A stretch of DNA of 22,697 nucleotides from UMGS1781 sp045650705. Lineage in GTDB: Bacteria; Bacillota; Clostridia; TANB77; CAG-508. Numbering within the stretch: position 1 is the first letter of the stretch; each line of letters starts with the position of its first letter. The notes beneath the pieces are model-generated. The model did not search any database. It was not told the DNA's origin and saw nothing but the letters and a program-made list of their open reading frames with translations. Where the stretch lies: contig JAZRRK010000056.1 of NCBI GenBank assembly GCA_045650705.1, positions 1-22,697 on the forward strand. Direction: 5' to 3'. A program made the position numbers and the translations under genes. Of the stretch, positions 1 to 9,100 are shown piece by piece.

Positions 1-64
1 CAGACTGTCTGAAAATTAACCAGAAATTTTGTAGGGGCGTGCATTGCACGTCCGAACTTCGAAG
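1..64 (+). repeat. IS left terminal inverted repeat
   Basis: Bases 1-64 are the exact reverse complement of 1639-1702. After one mismatch (65 against 1638), five more bases pair. The outermost 11 bases (CAGACTGTCTG) form a small palindrome around a central T. An inner GC-rich part (CGTGCATTGCACG, within 38-50) is a second palindrome. The repeat is far richer in GC than its surroundings. Confidence 0.95.
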
Positions 65-83
65 AAATTACCAAATATAATTA

Positions 84-150
84 ACCTCAAACTATATAAA
101 TTTAGCTTGTTTTGTGATAAAATAAGTCTAGAAAATAAATAGTTTGAGGT
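84..150 (+). promoter_or_regulatory. Inverted repeat burying the transposase RBS
   Basis: Bases 84-95 (ACCTCAAACTAT) are exactly complementary to 139-150 (ATAGTTTGAGGT). The right arm contains the GAGGT ribosome binding site that sits five to six bases before the transposase ATG at 157. A transcript entering from outside the IS would carry both arms and could hide the site. A transcript starting between the arms would carry only the right arm; a possible -10 box is TAAAAT at 118-123, without a clear -35 box. This fits the read-through protection known from other insertion sequences; here it is inferred. Confidence 0.6.
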
Positions 151-156
151 GTTTTT

Positions 157-1635
157 ATGAGTGGATATATAGAAGGTAAAATAAACACAAAACAATATAG
201 TTTGATACCAACTTGTTATGATGAAATGATATCAGAAGATAATCCTGTACGAGTATTAGAAGTATTTGTTGATAGCTTAGATCTAAGAGAATTAAATTTT
301 AAGAATGCAAATAGAAACGCTCAAGCTGCGGGAAGACGTTCATATAATCCTAAGGATCTATTAAAATTGTATCTTTATGGATATTTTAATGGAATACGTT
401 CTTCGAGAAAATTAGCTAGAGAATGTGAAAGAAATATAGAAGTATTTTGGTTGATAAATGAACTAAAACCAGATTTTAGAACCATATCAGATTTTAGAAA
501 AGATAATATAAAAAGTATGAAAAAAGTATTTAAAGAATTCTCAATATTATGTGATTCATTAGAATTAATAGGAAAAGAAATAGTGGCAATAGATGGTTCA
601 AAGTTTAGAGCAAATAATGGGAGAAGAAAAAATTACACAAAGGGGAAACTAGAAAAACAGATAAAATATTATGAGGAAAATATAGAAAAGTACATAGCAA
701 TTTTAGATAAAGAAGATTCAGAAGAAAAAGACAATAAAGTAACAGCAAGTAAAACAGAAATCAAACAAAAAATAGAAGAAGCACAGCAAAGGCTAAAAGA
801 ACTAGAAGCACTAAAAGAACAGGTAGAAAAAGAAGGGGAAATATCATTAACAGATCCAGACTCTAGACACATGAAAGCAAATAATAATGGTACAGATATA
901 GCACATAATGTACAAATAGCAGTAGATAATAAAGCTCATCTAGTGGTAACGGCAGATGTAACAAGTTGTCCAGCAGACCAAGGGCAGCTTAGTAATATAG
1001 CAAAACAAGCCAAAACAGAATTAGGAGTAGATAAGATAACAGCACTTGCAGACAAGGGATATTGGAATGGTGAAGAATTAAAAAAATGTGCAGAAACTAA
1101 TATAACAACAATAGTATCAAGCCCAAAAGAGCAAGGAAACAAAGGATATCAAAGAACAGATTTTAAGTATAATAAAGAAAATGATTACTATGTATGCCCA
1201 ATGGGGAAAACATTACATAAAACAGGAATTAAAGAAATAAAATACATAAACAGAAAAGCATGCAAAGAATGTCCTAACAGAGAACTTTGTACATCTAGTA
1301 AAAATGGAAAGGCTATTCACAAAACAGCAAATGATAAATATTTAGAAGAAGCCAAAGCTAGACAAATTGAAAACATGGATTTATACCATACAAGACAAAT
1401 GATAGTTGAGCATGTATTTGGAACTGTAAAGAGAGCTTTAGGATTTACATACTTTTTACTTCGAGGAAATGAGAAAGTAAAAGGTGAATCTTTCATGCAC
1501 TTTTTAGTATACAACATAAAACGAGTATGCAAAATAAAATATATAAAAGATATAATAGAGGCAATCAAAGCCTTAAGACAAGAAAATAATTCAAACAAAT
1601 ATAATAAATTGCTTGAATTATTTTCTTTTCAGTAA
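157..1635 (+). CDS. IS1182-family DDE transposase
   Basis: A 492-residue transposase that cuts and inserts the surrounding IS. The N-terminal DUF772-type domain (about 20-125) contains the typical stretch around residues 68-90 (LLKLYLYGYFNGIRSSRKLA). The DDE catalytic residues are well placed: D146 in AIDGSKF, D299 in ALADKGYW and E419 in VEHVFGTVK. A charged coiled coil at about 160-225 separates the first Asp from the rest, as is usual in this family. A cysteine cluster (C347, C369, C372, C378) lies between the second Asp and the Glu and may bind metal. The ATG at 157 follows GAGGTGTTTTT. Length matches the family, with no frameshift or internal stop. Translation is probably controlled by the inverted repeat at 84-150. 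Confidence 0.95.
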   Translation: MSGYIEGKINTKQYSLIPTCYDEMISEDNPVRVLEVFVDSLDLRELNFKNANRNAQAAGRRSYNPKDLLKLYLYGYFNGIRSSRKLARECERNIEVFWLINELKPDFRTISDFRKDNIKSMKKVFKEFSILCDSLELIGKEIVAIDGSKFRANNGRRKNYTKGKLEKQIKYYEENIEKYIAILDKEDSEEKDNKVTASKTEIKQKIEEAQQRLKELEALKEQVEKEGEISLTDPDSRHMKANNNGTDIAHNVQIAVDNKAHLVVTADVTSCPADQGQLSNIAKQAKTELGVDKITALADKGYWNGEELKKCAETNITTIVSSPKEQGNKGYQRTDFKYNKENDYYVCPMGKTLHKTGIKEIKYINRKACKECPNRELCTSSKNGKAIHKTANDKYLEEAKARQIENMDLYHTRQMIVEHVFGTVKRALGFTYFLLRGNEKVKGESFMHFLVYNIKRVCKIKYIKDIIEAIKALRQENNSNKYNKLLELFSFQ

Positions 1636-1638
1636 TTG

Positions 1639-1702
1639 CTTCGAAGTTCGGACGTGCAATGCACGCCCCTACAAAATTTCTGGTTAATTTTCAGACAGTC
1701 TG
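1639..1702 (-). repeat. IS right terminal inverted repeat
   Basis: This is a perfect 64-bp inverted copy of the left end. It starts three bases after the transposase stop codon and ends in CAGACAGTCTG, directly against the left repeat of the REP-transposase unit. Confidence 0.95.
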
Positions 1703-1726
1703 ACGGAGTTTTTGTCCCTAGGGTTT
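1703..1726 (+). repeat. REP-like repeat, left copy, truncated by IS
   Basis: Perfect reverse complement of 2670-2693. It contains the palindrome CCCTAGGG (1716-1723). In the right copy the hairpin stem is GGGAC/GTCCC; here the bases at 1700-1704 are CTGAC, so only three stem pairs remain. The missing outer bases have been replaced by the IS end. Confidence 0.85.
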
Positions 1727-1733
1727 GCCGTTA

Positions 1734-1779
1734 AATAAATCAAGGTTTGTGTATTCATCTACACAAACCTTGATTTATT
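1734..1779 (-). terminator. 20-bp perfect hairpin after the REP transposase
   Basis: Arms 1734-1753 and 1760-1779 pair perfectly over 20 bp, with a six-base loop (TTCATC). It lies 21 bases beyond the stop of the minus-strand transposase and reads into TTTAA on that strand. On the plus strand it reads into an AT-rich run. It could terminate transcription from both sides. A role as a transposase substrate cannot be excluded. Confidence 0.55.
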
Positions 1780-1800
1780 ATTCTATGTAACTTATTCTTA

Positions 1801-2529
1801 TTAATATTTAGAAGAGTTTCCATATCTCTCAAAGATAATCCGTGAATCAAATCTCAATTTAATTAGTAATTCTCCTAATAATTTTTTATCAAGTTTTATT
1901 TCATCTAAACTTTTGGACTTATCCTTTAAATAATCATTTAATATAGTTTTAGGATTTTTAGGTTCTTCAACTATATCCTTTATATCTTCAATATTGTTTA
2001 TTCGATGAATTTCGTTGAATATATCTAGGTAATTGTTTAAATTGCCAAAAACTAGTTTCACACTATTATCTGTTATAAAATCTCTTTTATCAATATATTC
2101 AATATAACTTGAATATTTATAGTCTTTTAAATGTTTGACCATTCCTGCATTCAAAGGATTTTTATGAATATATGCAATGCAATTATATAACTGTTTTTCG
2201 CTTAATATCATTTGAACATAGTATCTATCTCTAAAAACATAACCAACCCTTTGATTAACTTTATTATATAATCTAGCGTATGAAGTATTTGTTCTGTGCA
2301 TGATTTTGGCTATTTCATTAGTATTTTCTCCATATAATAAGAGATGAACATGATTATCCATTATACAATATGCAAGTACTTCTACATTTAAAGATTCAAT
2401 ATTTTTCTTAAGAATGGTTTTATAAGCAGTTTTCAGGGAATTTTCTTGGAATATGTATGATTTATCTATTCCTTGAATTATAATATGAAGAAAAGGGCTT
2501 TCAAGATATTTTCTAGCTAAACGTGGCAT
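1801..2529 (-). CDS. REP-associated tyrosine transposase (Y1_Tnp, HUH)
   Basis: A 242-residue single-strand DNA transposase of the IS200-like Y1 superfamily. The metal-binding HUH motif is H60-V61-H62 in MDNHVHLLL. The probable catalytic tyrosine is Y84 in NTSYARLYNK, followed by the typical RVGYVFRDRYY (94-104) and YIHKNPLNAGMVK (120-132). The N-terminus (MPRLARKYLES) and the roughly 110-residue C-terminal tail fit the RAYT branch rather than IS200/IS605 TnpA, which is shorter. The start has an AGGAGG site eight bases upstream. RAYTs nick and move REP palindromes, and REP-like repeats flank this gene on both sides. No truncation is evident, although the extreme C-terminus (SSKY) ends soon after a possible helix-turn-helix region. 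Confidence 0.9.
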   Translation of the reverse strand: MPRLARKYLESPFLHIIIQGIDKSYIFQENSLKTAYKTILKKNIESLNVEVLAYCIMDNHVHLLLYGENTNEIAKIMHRTNTSYARLYNKVNQRVGYVFRDRYYVQMILSEKQLYNCIAYIHKNPLNAGMVKHLKDYKYSSYIEYIDKRDFITDNSVKLVFGNLNNYLDIFNEIHRINNIEDIKDIVEEPKNPKTILNDYLKDKSKSLDEIKLDKKLLGELLIKLRFDSRIIFERYGNSSKY

Positions 2530-2669
2530 GTGAATTTCCTCCTAGATAAAAACAGATTATATACGAAAGAAATATTTCGAAACAAATTTTATTGTGAGCA
2601 TATAAGAGTATTGCTCTGAATAAATATATACATATATATCACACTTTCAAGAAAAATGCAATAGTGCTC

Positions 2670-2693
2670 AAACCCTAGGGACAAAAACTCCGT
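2670..2693 (-). repeat. REP-like repeat, right copy, intact
   Basis: Inverted copy of 1703-1726. It folds as GGGAC (2678-2682) with GTCCC (2692-2696) around a nine-base loop. A competing six-pair stem uses GGGACA (2678-2683) and TGTCCC (2699-2704). CCCTAGGG (2673-2680) is a further palindrome. The GC-rich block stands out in AT-rich DNA. Confidence 0.85.
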
Positions 2694-2706
2694 CCCCGTG
2701 TCCCAC

Positions 2707-2735
2707 TTGCAAATTATGTTAATCTGTGATAAAAT
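2707..2735 (+). promoter_or_regulatory. Candidate sigma-A promoter for the small gene
   Basis: TTGCAA (2707-2712), a 17-base spacer and TAAAAT (2730-2735). A second candidate, TTGGCA (2785-2790) with an 18-base spacer and TATATT (2809-2814), lies closer to the ribosome binding site. Which one is used cannot be decided by eye. The first sits directly outside the REP element. Confidence 0.35.
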
Positions 2736-2841
2736 AATATCATTATTTTTTAGATAACCTCGTGTTTTCATTTTAATTAAACTATTGGCACAGATAGTTA
2801 TTTTCAAATATATTAAATTTAATTTTTGGAGGTTTATATTT

Positions 2842-3045
2842 ATGGCAAAGTTTGATATAGAAATAGTAAAACATCTATATGATCATAGTGAGAGGATTGT
2901 TGCAACAATTTATTGTGAAGAAACAACAGATGTACTTTATCTTAAACCTTGTGGACAAGAAACTGGATTTACAGTTATGCTTGACCCTGAAACAGGTCTT
3001 CCTCTTACACATGCTATTTGGGAACAAAAATATAGTAAAGAATAA
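2842..3045 (+). CDS. Small hypothetical protein, 67 residues
   Basis: I do not recognise this gene. The start chosen is ATG at 2842 (MAKFDIEIVK), with TTGGAGG ending ten bases upstream; an in-frame ATG at 2785 has no such site. The product is soluble-looking and acidic to neutral, with no signal peptide or membrane segment. Two isolated cysteines occur at residues 25 and 37, which is not a metal-site pattern. Alternating hydrophobic residues (IVATIYC, DVLYLK, GFTVML) suggest a small beta-rich fold. It stands alone between the mobile elements and the glucan synthase gene, with a strong terminator eight bases after its stop, so it is probably a one-gene unit. Confidence 0.7.
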   Translation: MAKFDIEIVKHLYDHSERIVATIYCEETTDVLYLKPCGQETGFTVMLDPETGLPLTHAIWEQKYSKE

Positions 3046-3052
3046 AAATTTT

Positions 3053-3082
3053 AAAAGCAAGATTGTGCCATCTTGCTTTTTT
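3053..3082 (+). terminator. Rho-independent terminator after the small gene
   Basis: Arms 3053-3063 (AAAAGCAAGAT) and 3070-3080 (ATCTTGCTTTT) pair perfectly around the loop TGTGCC, and the T-run extends to 3082. This also argues against starting the next gene at the ATG at 3063, which lies inside the hairpin. Confidence 0.9.
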
Positions 3083-3155
3083 CACATGTTTACGAATAAA
3101 ACCTACCTTTCTGGTAAAAATATGTATAAATTACATACTTTTAGGAGTGAGAGTT

Positions 3156-6100
3156 TTGGGTTTAAAAGAAAAGAATAGATATTTAAATATAAAAGGAATT
3201 ATGCTAGATAGAGAGCAAATTCAGTCATATATGGAAAAGATTGCATCTAATTATGAGATTGCTAGAAATAGTACAATTGGAACATATCCAATGTATAGAA
3301 TAAATGAAAATTTTAAATTCATACAAAAAACATATGATTTGCTAAATGAACAGATTAAAAAAGAAATTAGCATTTATCCAGCAGGAGAATGGCTTTTAGA
3401 TAATTTCTATATTATAGAAGAAACAATAAAAAACATAAAGAATGAATTAACAGAGAAAAAATATAAAAATTCTCCAAGTATTGCAAATGGTATGTATAAA
3501 GGATTTGCAAGAATATATGTATTAGCAACAGAAATAGTTGCATACACAGATAATAAAATTGATGAAGAAACATTAAAATTATGTTTATCTGCTTATGAAA
3601 AGAAAAAAACATTAAGTATGGAAGAAATATGGAATTTGCCAATATACTTAAATATTGCAATAATAGAAAACATACGAACAATTTGTGAAAAAATATATTT
3701 GAGCCAGATACAGAAATATAAAGTAGAAGAAATAGTAGAAAGATTAATAGAAAAAAAAGAATCTAATAAACAAGAATTTAAAAAAATACGAGAAAACACA
3801 AAGATATATCAAAATTCAAGCTATCCATATATTGAGTATTTGTCATACAAATTGAAAAAATATGGAAAAAATGGAATACCATATTTAAATATTTTAGAAG
3901 AACAAGTTAATAAAATGGGAATGACAATTTCTGAAGTAATACGAAAAGAACACTTTGATATTGCTATTCAAAAAGTTTCTATAGGAAATAGTATAACAAG
4001 TATAAGAGAAATTTCTAGAATTAATTTTTTAAGCTTGTTTGAAGAAATAAATGGTGTTGAAGAGTTGTTAAGACAAGACCCAGCAGGTATTTATGAACAA
4101 ATGGATTATAAAACAAAAGAATATTATAGAAATACTATAAAAAAACTATCAGAAAAAACAAAAATGTCTGAAATATATATAACAAAAAAGACAATAGAAC
4201 TTGCTCAGAAAGTAAAACATGAAAAAAAGAAACATATAGGATATTACCTAATAGGAAGAGGACAAAACATATTAAAAAATGAGTTAGGATTAAAAACACA
4301 TAAGAAGCAAAAAAAGGAAACTATATATATTTCATCAATATATATTCTTACGACCATATTATCAGTTTTACTTGGAATACACGTATATAGGAAAATTAAT
4401 TTACCTATTGCAGTTATAGTATCAATTCTTGGAATAATACCTATTTCAGAAATATGTATACAAATAATAAACTATATTTTAGGAAAAATTGTAAGTCCAA
4501 AAATATTACCAAAACTTGCTTTAACAGAGGAAATTCCAGACAAATATCGCACAATGGTAGTAATACCTACAATAATAAATTCCAAAGAAAAAGTAAAAGA
4601 ATTATTTAAAAAACTGGAAGTATATTATTTAGCCAATAAAGAAGAAAATATATATTTTACACTACTTGGAGATTGCACTTCTTCAAAAAATGAAATAGAG
4701 CCATTTGATGAAGAAATAATAAAAGCTGGCCAAGAAGAGACAAAGAGATTAAATCAGAAATATGCAAAGGATAATAAAGAAAAATTTTATTTCCTATATA
4801 GAAATAGAATTTGGAATAGTAAAGAAAAATGTTTTTTAGGTTGGGAAAGAAAAAGAGGTATGCTTTGCCAATTTAATGAACTATTGTTAACAGGTAAGAA
4901 TGAATTTAGAGTAAATACAATAAAACAGAAACTAGATATAAAATATGTAATAACATTAGATGCAGATACAAATTTAGTATTAGGAACAGCAAAAGAACTT
5001 ATAGGTACAATGGCCCATATTTTAAATAAGCCAGTATTAGATAAAAATAAGAATATTGTAGTAGATGGCCATGCATTAATACAACCTAGAGTTGGAATAG
5101 ATTTAATTTCTAGCAGGAAAAGCTTATTCACAAAAGTATATGCAGGAGCTGGAGGTATAGACTCATACACAAATGCAATTTCAGACATTTATCAAGATAA
5201 TTTTGACGAAGGAATTTTTACTGGTAAAGGAATATATGATTTAGAATTATTTGATAAAATACTATGTAATGAAATACCAGAAAACAAAGTATTAAGTCAC
5301 GATTTGCTTGAAGGAAGTTATTTAAGATGTGGCTTAGCATCAGATATATTACTACTAGATGGCTTTCCTTTTAAATATAGTAGCTATGTAGCTAGAATGC
5401 ACAGATGGGTTAGAGGAGATTGGCAAATAGCAGGGTGGTTAAAAAAAGTAATTACAATAAAAAATGGAAGTAAAAAAGCAAATCCTTTAAATACACTATC
5501 GAAATTTAAAATATTAGATAATCTTAGAAGAAGTATATTACCTCTCATATCAGCAATTTTATTAATAATATCAGTTATTTTAGAATTAAACAATCTACCA
5601 AATTCGTTAATTACAATACTTTCAGTAATCGCTATATCAATACCTACAATCTTAGATATTATAAATTATATTATATTTAAGAAAAATATAAATTCAGAGC
5701 TTGTATCTGCACACAAGAATATAATAAAAACAGTAAGTGGGATAAAATCAAGCATAATAAGAGGATTCTTAGAATTAATTTTTATACCAAATAAAGCATA
5801 TTCTATGCTAAATGCAATATCAAAAACAATATATAGATTAAATATATCAAAAGAAAATTTATTAGAATGGATGACATCAGAAGAAGCAGAAAGACAAAGT
5901 AAAAATACTTTATTTTCATATTACAAAAATATGATAGCAAATCTACTATCAGGACTTGTATTAATAGCTCTAGGTGTAATATATGCAAAAATATCATTTA
6001 TTGTAAGTGGTATATTATTTTCAATTGCACCATTAATTGCATGGTATATAAGTAGAGAAGAAAAAGAAATATCTCAAATAGAAACATTAAAAAAAGAAGA

Positions 6101-9100
6101 TATAGAATATTGTATAGAAATAGGAAAACGTACATGGAAATTCTTTAAAGAAAATATAAATGAAACAAATAACTACTTGCCACCAGATAATTATCAAGAA
6201 GATAGAAAAGAAAAGGTCGCACATAGGACATCTCCAACGAATATAGGGTTAGGTTTGCTGGCAGTAACATCAAGTTACGATTTAGGATTTATTGAGCTAG
6301 ATGAATGTATTGATTTAATAAAAAAGATGTTACAAACAATAGAAAAATTACAAAAGTGGAATGGGCACTTATATAATTGGTATAATACTTTAAATTTAGA
6401 ACCATTAATACCAAGATATATTTCAACAGTAGACAGTGGAAATTTTATAGGATATCTATATACATTAAAACAATTTATTATAGCGAAAGTAAATGATGAA
6501 GAACGAGATGTAATTATAGGTATAATAGACAATATTATAAATAATACAGATTTTTCTATATTATATGATTATAAAAAACGCTTATTTTCAATAGGATTTA
6601 ATGTTGAAGAAAACAAATTAACAGACTCATATTATGATTTATTAGCATCAGAAGCAAGACAAGCTAGCTTGATAGCAATAGCAAAAAGAGATGTACCAGC
6701 AAAGCATTGGAATAGCTTAAGTAGAACACTAACAAATTTAAATAAATATAAAGGTCTAATATCATGGTCTGGAACCGCATTTGAATATTTAATGCCAAAT
6801 GTAAATATAAGAAGATACAAAGGAAGTCTGTTAGATGAATCTTGTAGATTTATGCTTATGAGTCAAAAAGAATATGCAAAACAACTAGGAATACCATGGG
6901 GAGTTTCGGAAGCGGCATTTAATCTAAGAGATTTGAATAATAATTATCAATATAAGGCTTTTGGAATACCTTGGTTAGGGTTAAAAAGAGGTCTTGAAGA
7001 AGATATGGTTGTATCATCATACGCAGTATTCTTAAGTATGATATATGATGCAAAATCAGCTATAAATAACCTTAAGAATTTAGAAAAACAAGAAATGTAT
7101 GGTGAATACGGGTTTTATGAATCAATTGATTATACGATGTCCAGATTAAAATATGGGAAAAACTATGAAGCAGTAAAAACATATATGGCACATCATCAAG
7201 GACTAATTCTATTATCTATAAATAACTTAATAAATAAAGATATATTAATAAAAAGATTTAGTAACAATCCTGAAATAGAAGCAGTAGATATTTTATTGCA
7301 AGAGCGTATGCCAGATAAAGCAATAATAACAAAAGAAAAGAAAGAAAAAGTACAAAGATTAAAATTAAAAGATTATGAAAACTATACAGAAAGAGTGTAT
7401 ACAAAATCAACTCAAAACTTAAATGCATCAAATGTAATTTCAAATGGTAAGTACACAATAGTTTCAAATATGCAAGGAAATGGATATAGTAAATTAGACA
7501 ATTTACTAATAAATAGATATAAAGAAACAGCAGATTATAATCAAGGAATTTTCTTTTATATTAAAAATTTAGATTCTAAACAAATATGGGCAAATACACC
7601 AGAGAAAAAGAGCAAAGTAATATTTGCTCCAGAAGTTACGAAATATTCTAGGATAGATGGCTCTATAGAAACAAAAACAAAAATAACAATAGCACCAGAA
7701 GATAATGTAGAAATACGACGACTGGAATTAACAAACAATGGGAATAATGTTCAAACACTAGAAGTAACAAGTTATTTTGAACCAGTACTTTCAAGTAGTA
7801 TACAAGATTATGCACATACAGCATTTAATAATCTATTTTTAATATTTAAAGAAATTGAGAATGGAAGTATATTAATAAAAAGAAAAAAGAGAGACCCTAA
7901 ACAAAAAGAGATGTTTGTAGGAGTAAATTTATATACAGAAAATGAAACTATTGGAGATGTACAATATGAAATAGATAAAGAGAAATTTGTAGGAAAAGGA
8001 AATATAAATATACCAGAAGCAATAAAAGAGTCAAGACCATTTTCAAAGAATTTAGGATTATCAACAGATCCAGTTTTAGCAATAAAAAAGACAGTGAAAA
8101 TATTACCAGGGGAGAGTATAATACTAGACTTAGTAATATCTTCAGCTTATAAAGAAGAAGTAGTAAAAGAGGCTCTACAAGTATATTCTAATACAAATAC
8201 TATATCAAAAACATTTGAATTAGCTAGAGCAAAAATAGAGGCAGAAACAATATATTTAGGATTAAAAGGCAAGGATATAGAAAAATATCAAAAGATATTA
8301 TCATATTTAATATTCCAAAATCCTATGAGAAAACAAACATTAGAAAAATTACCACATAGAGTATATTCACAAAGTGAATTATGGAAATTTGGTATATCGG
8401 GAGACTTACCTATATTACTAGTAAGAATAAAAGATGTAAATGATATGTATGTAATAAAAGACGTTTTAAAAGCTTTTGAATTTTTTAGAAGTAAAAATAT
8501 CAAAATAGATTTAGTTATATTAAACGAAGAAAAAAATAGTTATGAACATTTTATAAAATTTGAAGTAGAAAATGAAATACAAAATAGACAATTAGCCTTT
8601 CTAAAAAATAAATTTGGTGGAATATTTGTAATAAATGAAAAAGAAATTTCTAAAGAGGATATAGAATTATTAGAATTTAGAAGTAATTTAGAATTAAATG
8701 CAGCATTAGGAAATGTTACATTACAGCTACAAGATTTGGAAGATGATTACCAAGAAAAAATAAACAATATAGGGGAAGAAACTAGAACACCATATATTTT
8801 TAATCAAGAAATAGAAAGTTTACCAGAAGAATATAACGATTTAAAATACTATAATGACTTTGGCGGATTTACAGAAGATGGACTAGAATATAGATTTAAA
8901 ATAAATAAATATAATAAACTTCCAACGGCGTGGAGCAATATTTTAGCTAATCCAAATTTCGGAACAGTAATAACACAAAATCTAGGAGGATTTACATGGA
9001 GTGATAATAGTAGACTAAATAGAATATCAGCTTGGAATAATAGTGCTAATATAGATATCCCATCAGAAATAATATATATAAAAAATAAAGAAACAGGAGA

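Larger units (their letters stand above)
1..1702 (+). mobile_element. IS1182-family insertion sequence, complete
   Basis: One transposase gene lies between perfect 64-bp terminal inverted repeats, with only three bases between its stop and the right repeat. The right boundary is fixed to about one base because the sequence from 1703 (or 1702) onward matches a repeat of the neighbouring REP element. The left boundary coincides with the window edge, so the outer limit and any target duplication cannot be seen on that side. The transposase is full length with its catalytic residues, so the element looks recently active. The family call rests on the transposase; such long repeats are a feature of this copy. 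Confidence 0.9.
1703..2706 (-). mobile_element. REP-associated Y1 transposase unit
   Basis: A Y1/HUH transposase gene on the minus strand is bracketed by inverted copies of a 24-bp hairpin-forming repeat (1703-1726 and 2670-2693). This is the arrangement of TnpA-REP (RAYT) elements, where the enzyme recognises short extragenic palindromes. The right copy continues outward as CCCCGTGTCCCAC (2694-2706); the left copy loses this extension at the IS boundary. The outer limits are approximate because such elements have no fixed transposon ends. Confidence 0.7.

Noticed and set aside
2731..2749. Small hairpin AAAATAAT/ATTATTTT
   Set aside because: It is made only of A and T in AT-rich DNA, so chance is a sufficient explanation, and it does not follow a gene end.
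2785..2841. ATG 2785 as the start of the small gene
   Set aside because: No ribosome binding site is present there, and the TTGGAGG at 2826-2832 clearly serves ATG 2842. The added residues come from AT-rich non-coding DNA.
3063..3155. Upstream ATG extension of the glucan synthase frame from 3063
   Set aside because: The ATG lies inside the perfect terminator hairpin 3053-3082, has no ribosome binding site, and its residues do not resemble the family.
2879..3178. Second plus-strand reading frame of 99 codons overlapping the small gene
   Set aside because: It lies in another frame, runs through the terminator hairpin and has no start signal.
4787..5188. Long minus-strand frame (133 codons) inside the glucan synthase gene, and many similar ones
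   Set aside because: These are shadows of the AT-rich coding strand, rich in Phe, Leu and Ile, without ribosome binding sites or recognisable motifs.
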